Source of the DNA: Haplosporangium gracile
Taxonomy: Eukaryota > Mortierellomycota > Mortierellomycetes > Mortierellales > Mortierellaceae
Direction: 5' to 3'
Assembly (NCBI GenBank): GCA_015499985.1
Contig: JAAAUF010000781.1
Span: 1 to 16,657 of the forward strand
DNA: 16,657 nt
This document shows, piece by piece, positions 15,796 through 16,657 of this stretch; position 1 is the first letter of the stretch; each line of letters opens with the position of its first letter. Both the position numbers and the translations under genes were made by a program. Under the pieces are notes generated by a model. It saw nothing but the letters and a program-made list of their open reading frames with translations. It ran no database searches and was not told the DNA's origin.

Positions 15796-16657
15796 GGTCG
15801 GACAAGTCGGGGAGCAGAATGACTAAAGAAGATATTAAGGGTCGTAAGAAATCTGGCGATTAAATTGGTGGCAATCAAAGGCACCGAAAAAAAAAAAAAA
15901 AAAAAAAGAACGTGTTTGGTCAAAGGTTGTAAGTAATGGAAACAAAAAAAGCTCTCATATAGAAAGGACCTCGCTTGCACTTTGCCCTGTAGGGGGACAA
16001 AAGAAAATTTTAAATTTAAAACAGAAGTACAGTGGATGATGTAGCTGTTCTCTTGTTGTTTAAAACCGGGACAAGGAATGGTCGTCCGTCTCGCTTCCTC
16101 CCTTGGCCACGAATTGGCTGTCAGTATGATTTGGCGCGATAGGAAACGTTTACGAAGGCGACGAGTGCTGCGCACCTCGTTTGATAAGGTATTTGGTAGA
16201 TATTCATTGGCCGTTGTGGCCGAGGCTGCATCAAGGCAGATAAATTTTGTCATGTCTTTCGCTGAAGCATGTGTTGAAGCCATAGAGATAGCACTGGAAC
16301 TTGAGGCGAAAAGTGAATAAGAGGCGGAAAAAAAAAACGGTATAATCATTTCATGGTATGTCCTGATGCGAAGAGAGAGGTCACCCTCCCATGCAACCGG
16401 TATCTGTGTGCATGGCCGTTGACGGTTGAGAGTTTCCAAAGCAACATACTTTTATCGTTCCACTTTGCAAACCCTCCCTCAGTTTGCGATAATGTTTTTT
16501 CCCGACCGGGAACATGCACGGGCCATTTTCAAAAGGCTCAATCACTTTCAAGGCGATAAATGAGTGAAACCAACAAGTGGTAGAATTCATCCCCCTTGTC
16601 CAAAGAGAAGTCAACGTGAAGTTCTTTTCGTGATCAACTGGCTTGAAAAAAAAAAAA
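15796..16657. other. Region without a supported gene
   Basis: About 860 nt. It carries a run of 21 A at 15887-15907, a perfect 14-bp A/T palindrome (TTTTAAATTTAAAA) at 16008-16021, and ends in 12 A residues at the window edge. Overlapping open frames exist on both strands (16078-16320 +, 80 residues; 15792-16439 -, 215 residues; 16381-16614 -, 77 residues). None shows a domain or clear splice structure. It may hold the edge of another gene continuing beyond the window. Confidence 0.45.
15887..15907. repeat. Poly(A) homopolymer, 21 nt
   Basis: An uninterrupted run of 21 A residues upstream of the COX20 region. On the minus strand it is poly(T), a common promoter feature in fungi, so it may help exclude nucleosomes. 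Confidence 0.9.

Noticed and set aside
16646..16657. Terminal A run as evidence that the window is a cDNA or ends at a retroelement
   Set aside because: Introns are present in all the genes, so this is genomic DNA. Twelve A residues at a window edge are not informative.

Overview
The window reads as nuclear DNA of a filamentous early-diverging fungus, most likely of the Mortierella type (Mortierellomycota). Seven spliced genes lie on alternating strands, with mostly 90-180 nt introns that start GT (twice GC), often carry CTAAC/CTAAT branch points and end in AG. Pyrimidine-rich tracts precede several starts and AATAAA signals follow several stops. The taxon is inferred from gene style and from a tetrahydrobiopterin-recycling enzyme; no marker gene fixes it. 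I see no rRNA, tRNA, CRISPR array or recognisable transposase.

Layout from left to right: 1-1365 is mostly non-coding, with a frame-broken coiled-coil relic at 551-964. At 1366-2837 (+) is a Tgl2-like mitochondrial triacylglycerol lipase. At 2945-3545 (-), convergent with it, is pterin-4a-carbinolamine dehydratase with a mitochondrial-looking presequence. At 4654-6234 (+) is an unnamed multi-pass membrane protein with a glutamine-rich loop and a His-rich C-terminal membrane module. At 6633-9202 (+) is a nine-exon NAD kinase whose first three exons encode a PB1 domain. At 9382-12335 (-) is a Kes1/Osh4-type oxysterol-binding protein with two unusually long introns. At 12881-14416 (+), divergent from it, is a mitochondrial PPR-like protein. 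At 14640-15159 (-) is the COX20 cytochrome c oxidase assembly factor, with a possible 5' exon at 15541-15738. The region 15796-16657 has no gene I can support.

Functionally the genes are housekeeping: mitochondrial lipid turnover, respiratory-chain assembly and organellar RNA work (lipase, COX20, PPR), NADPH supply (NAD kinase), pterin recycling and sterol/PI4P transport. There is no operon-like co-regulation. Paired genes share divergent promoters or convergent 3' ends.

The most notable item is the PB1-NAD kinase fusion, reconstructed from the sequence with every exon phase closing to a 569-residue protein. PB1 domains are dimerisation modules of polarity and NADPH-oxidase scaffolds, so the architecture suggests a recruitable source of NADPH. 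That functional link is inference. Two GC-AG introns among eighteen are a second unusual point.
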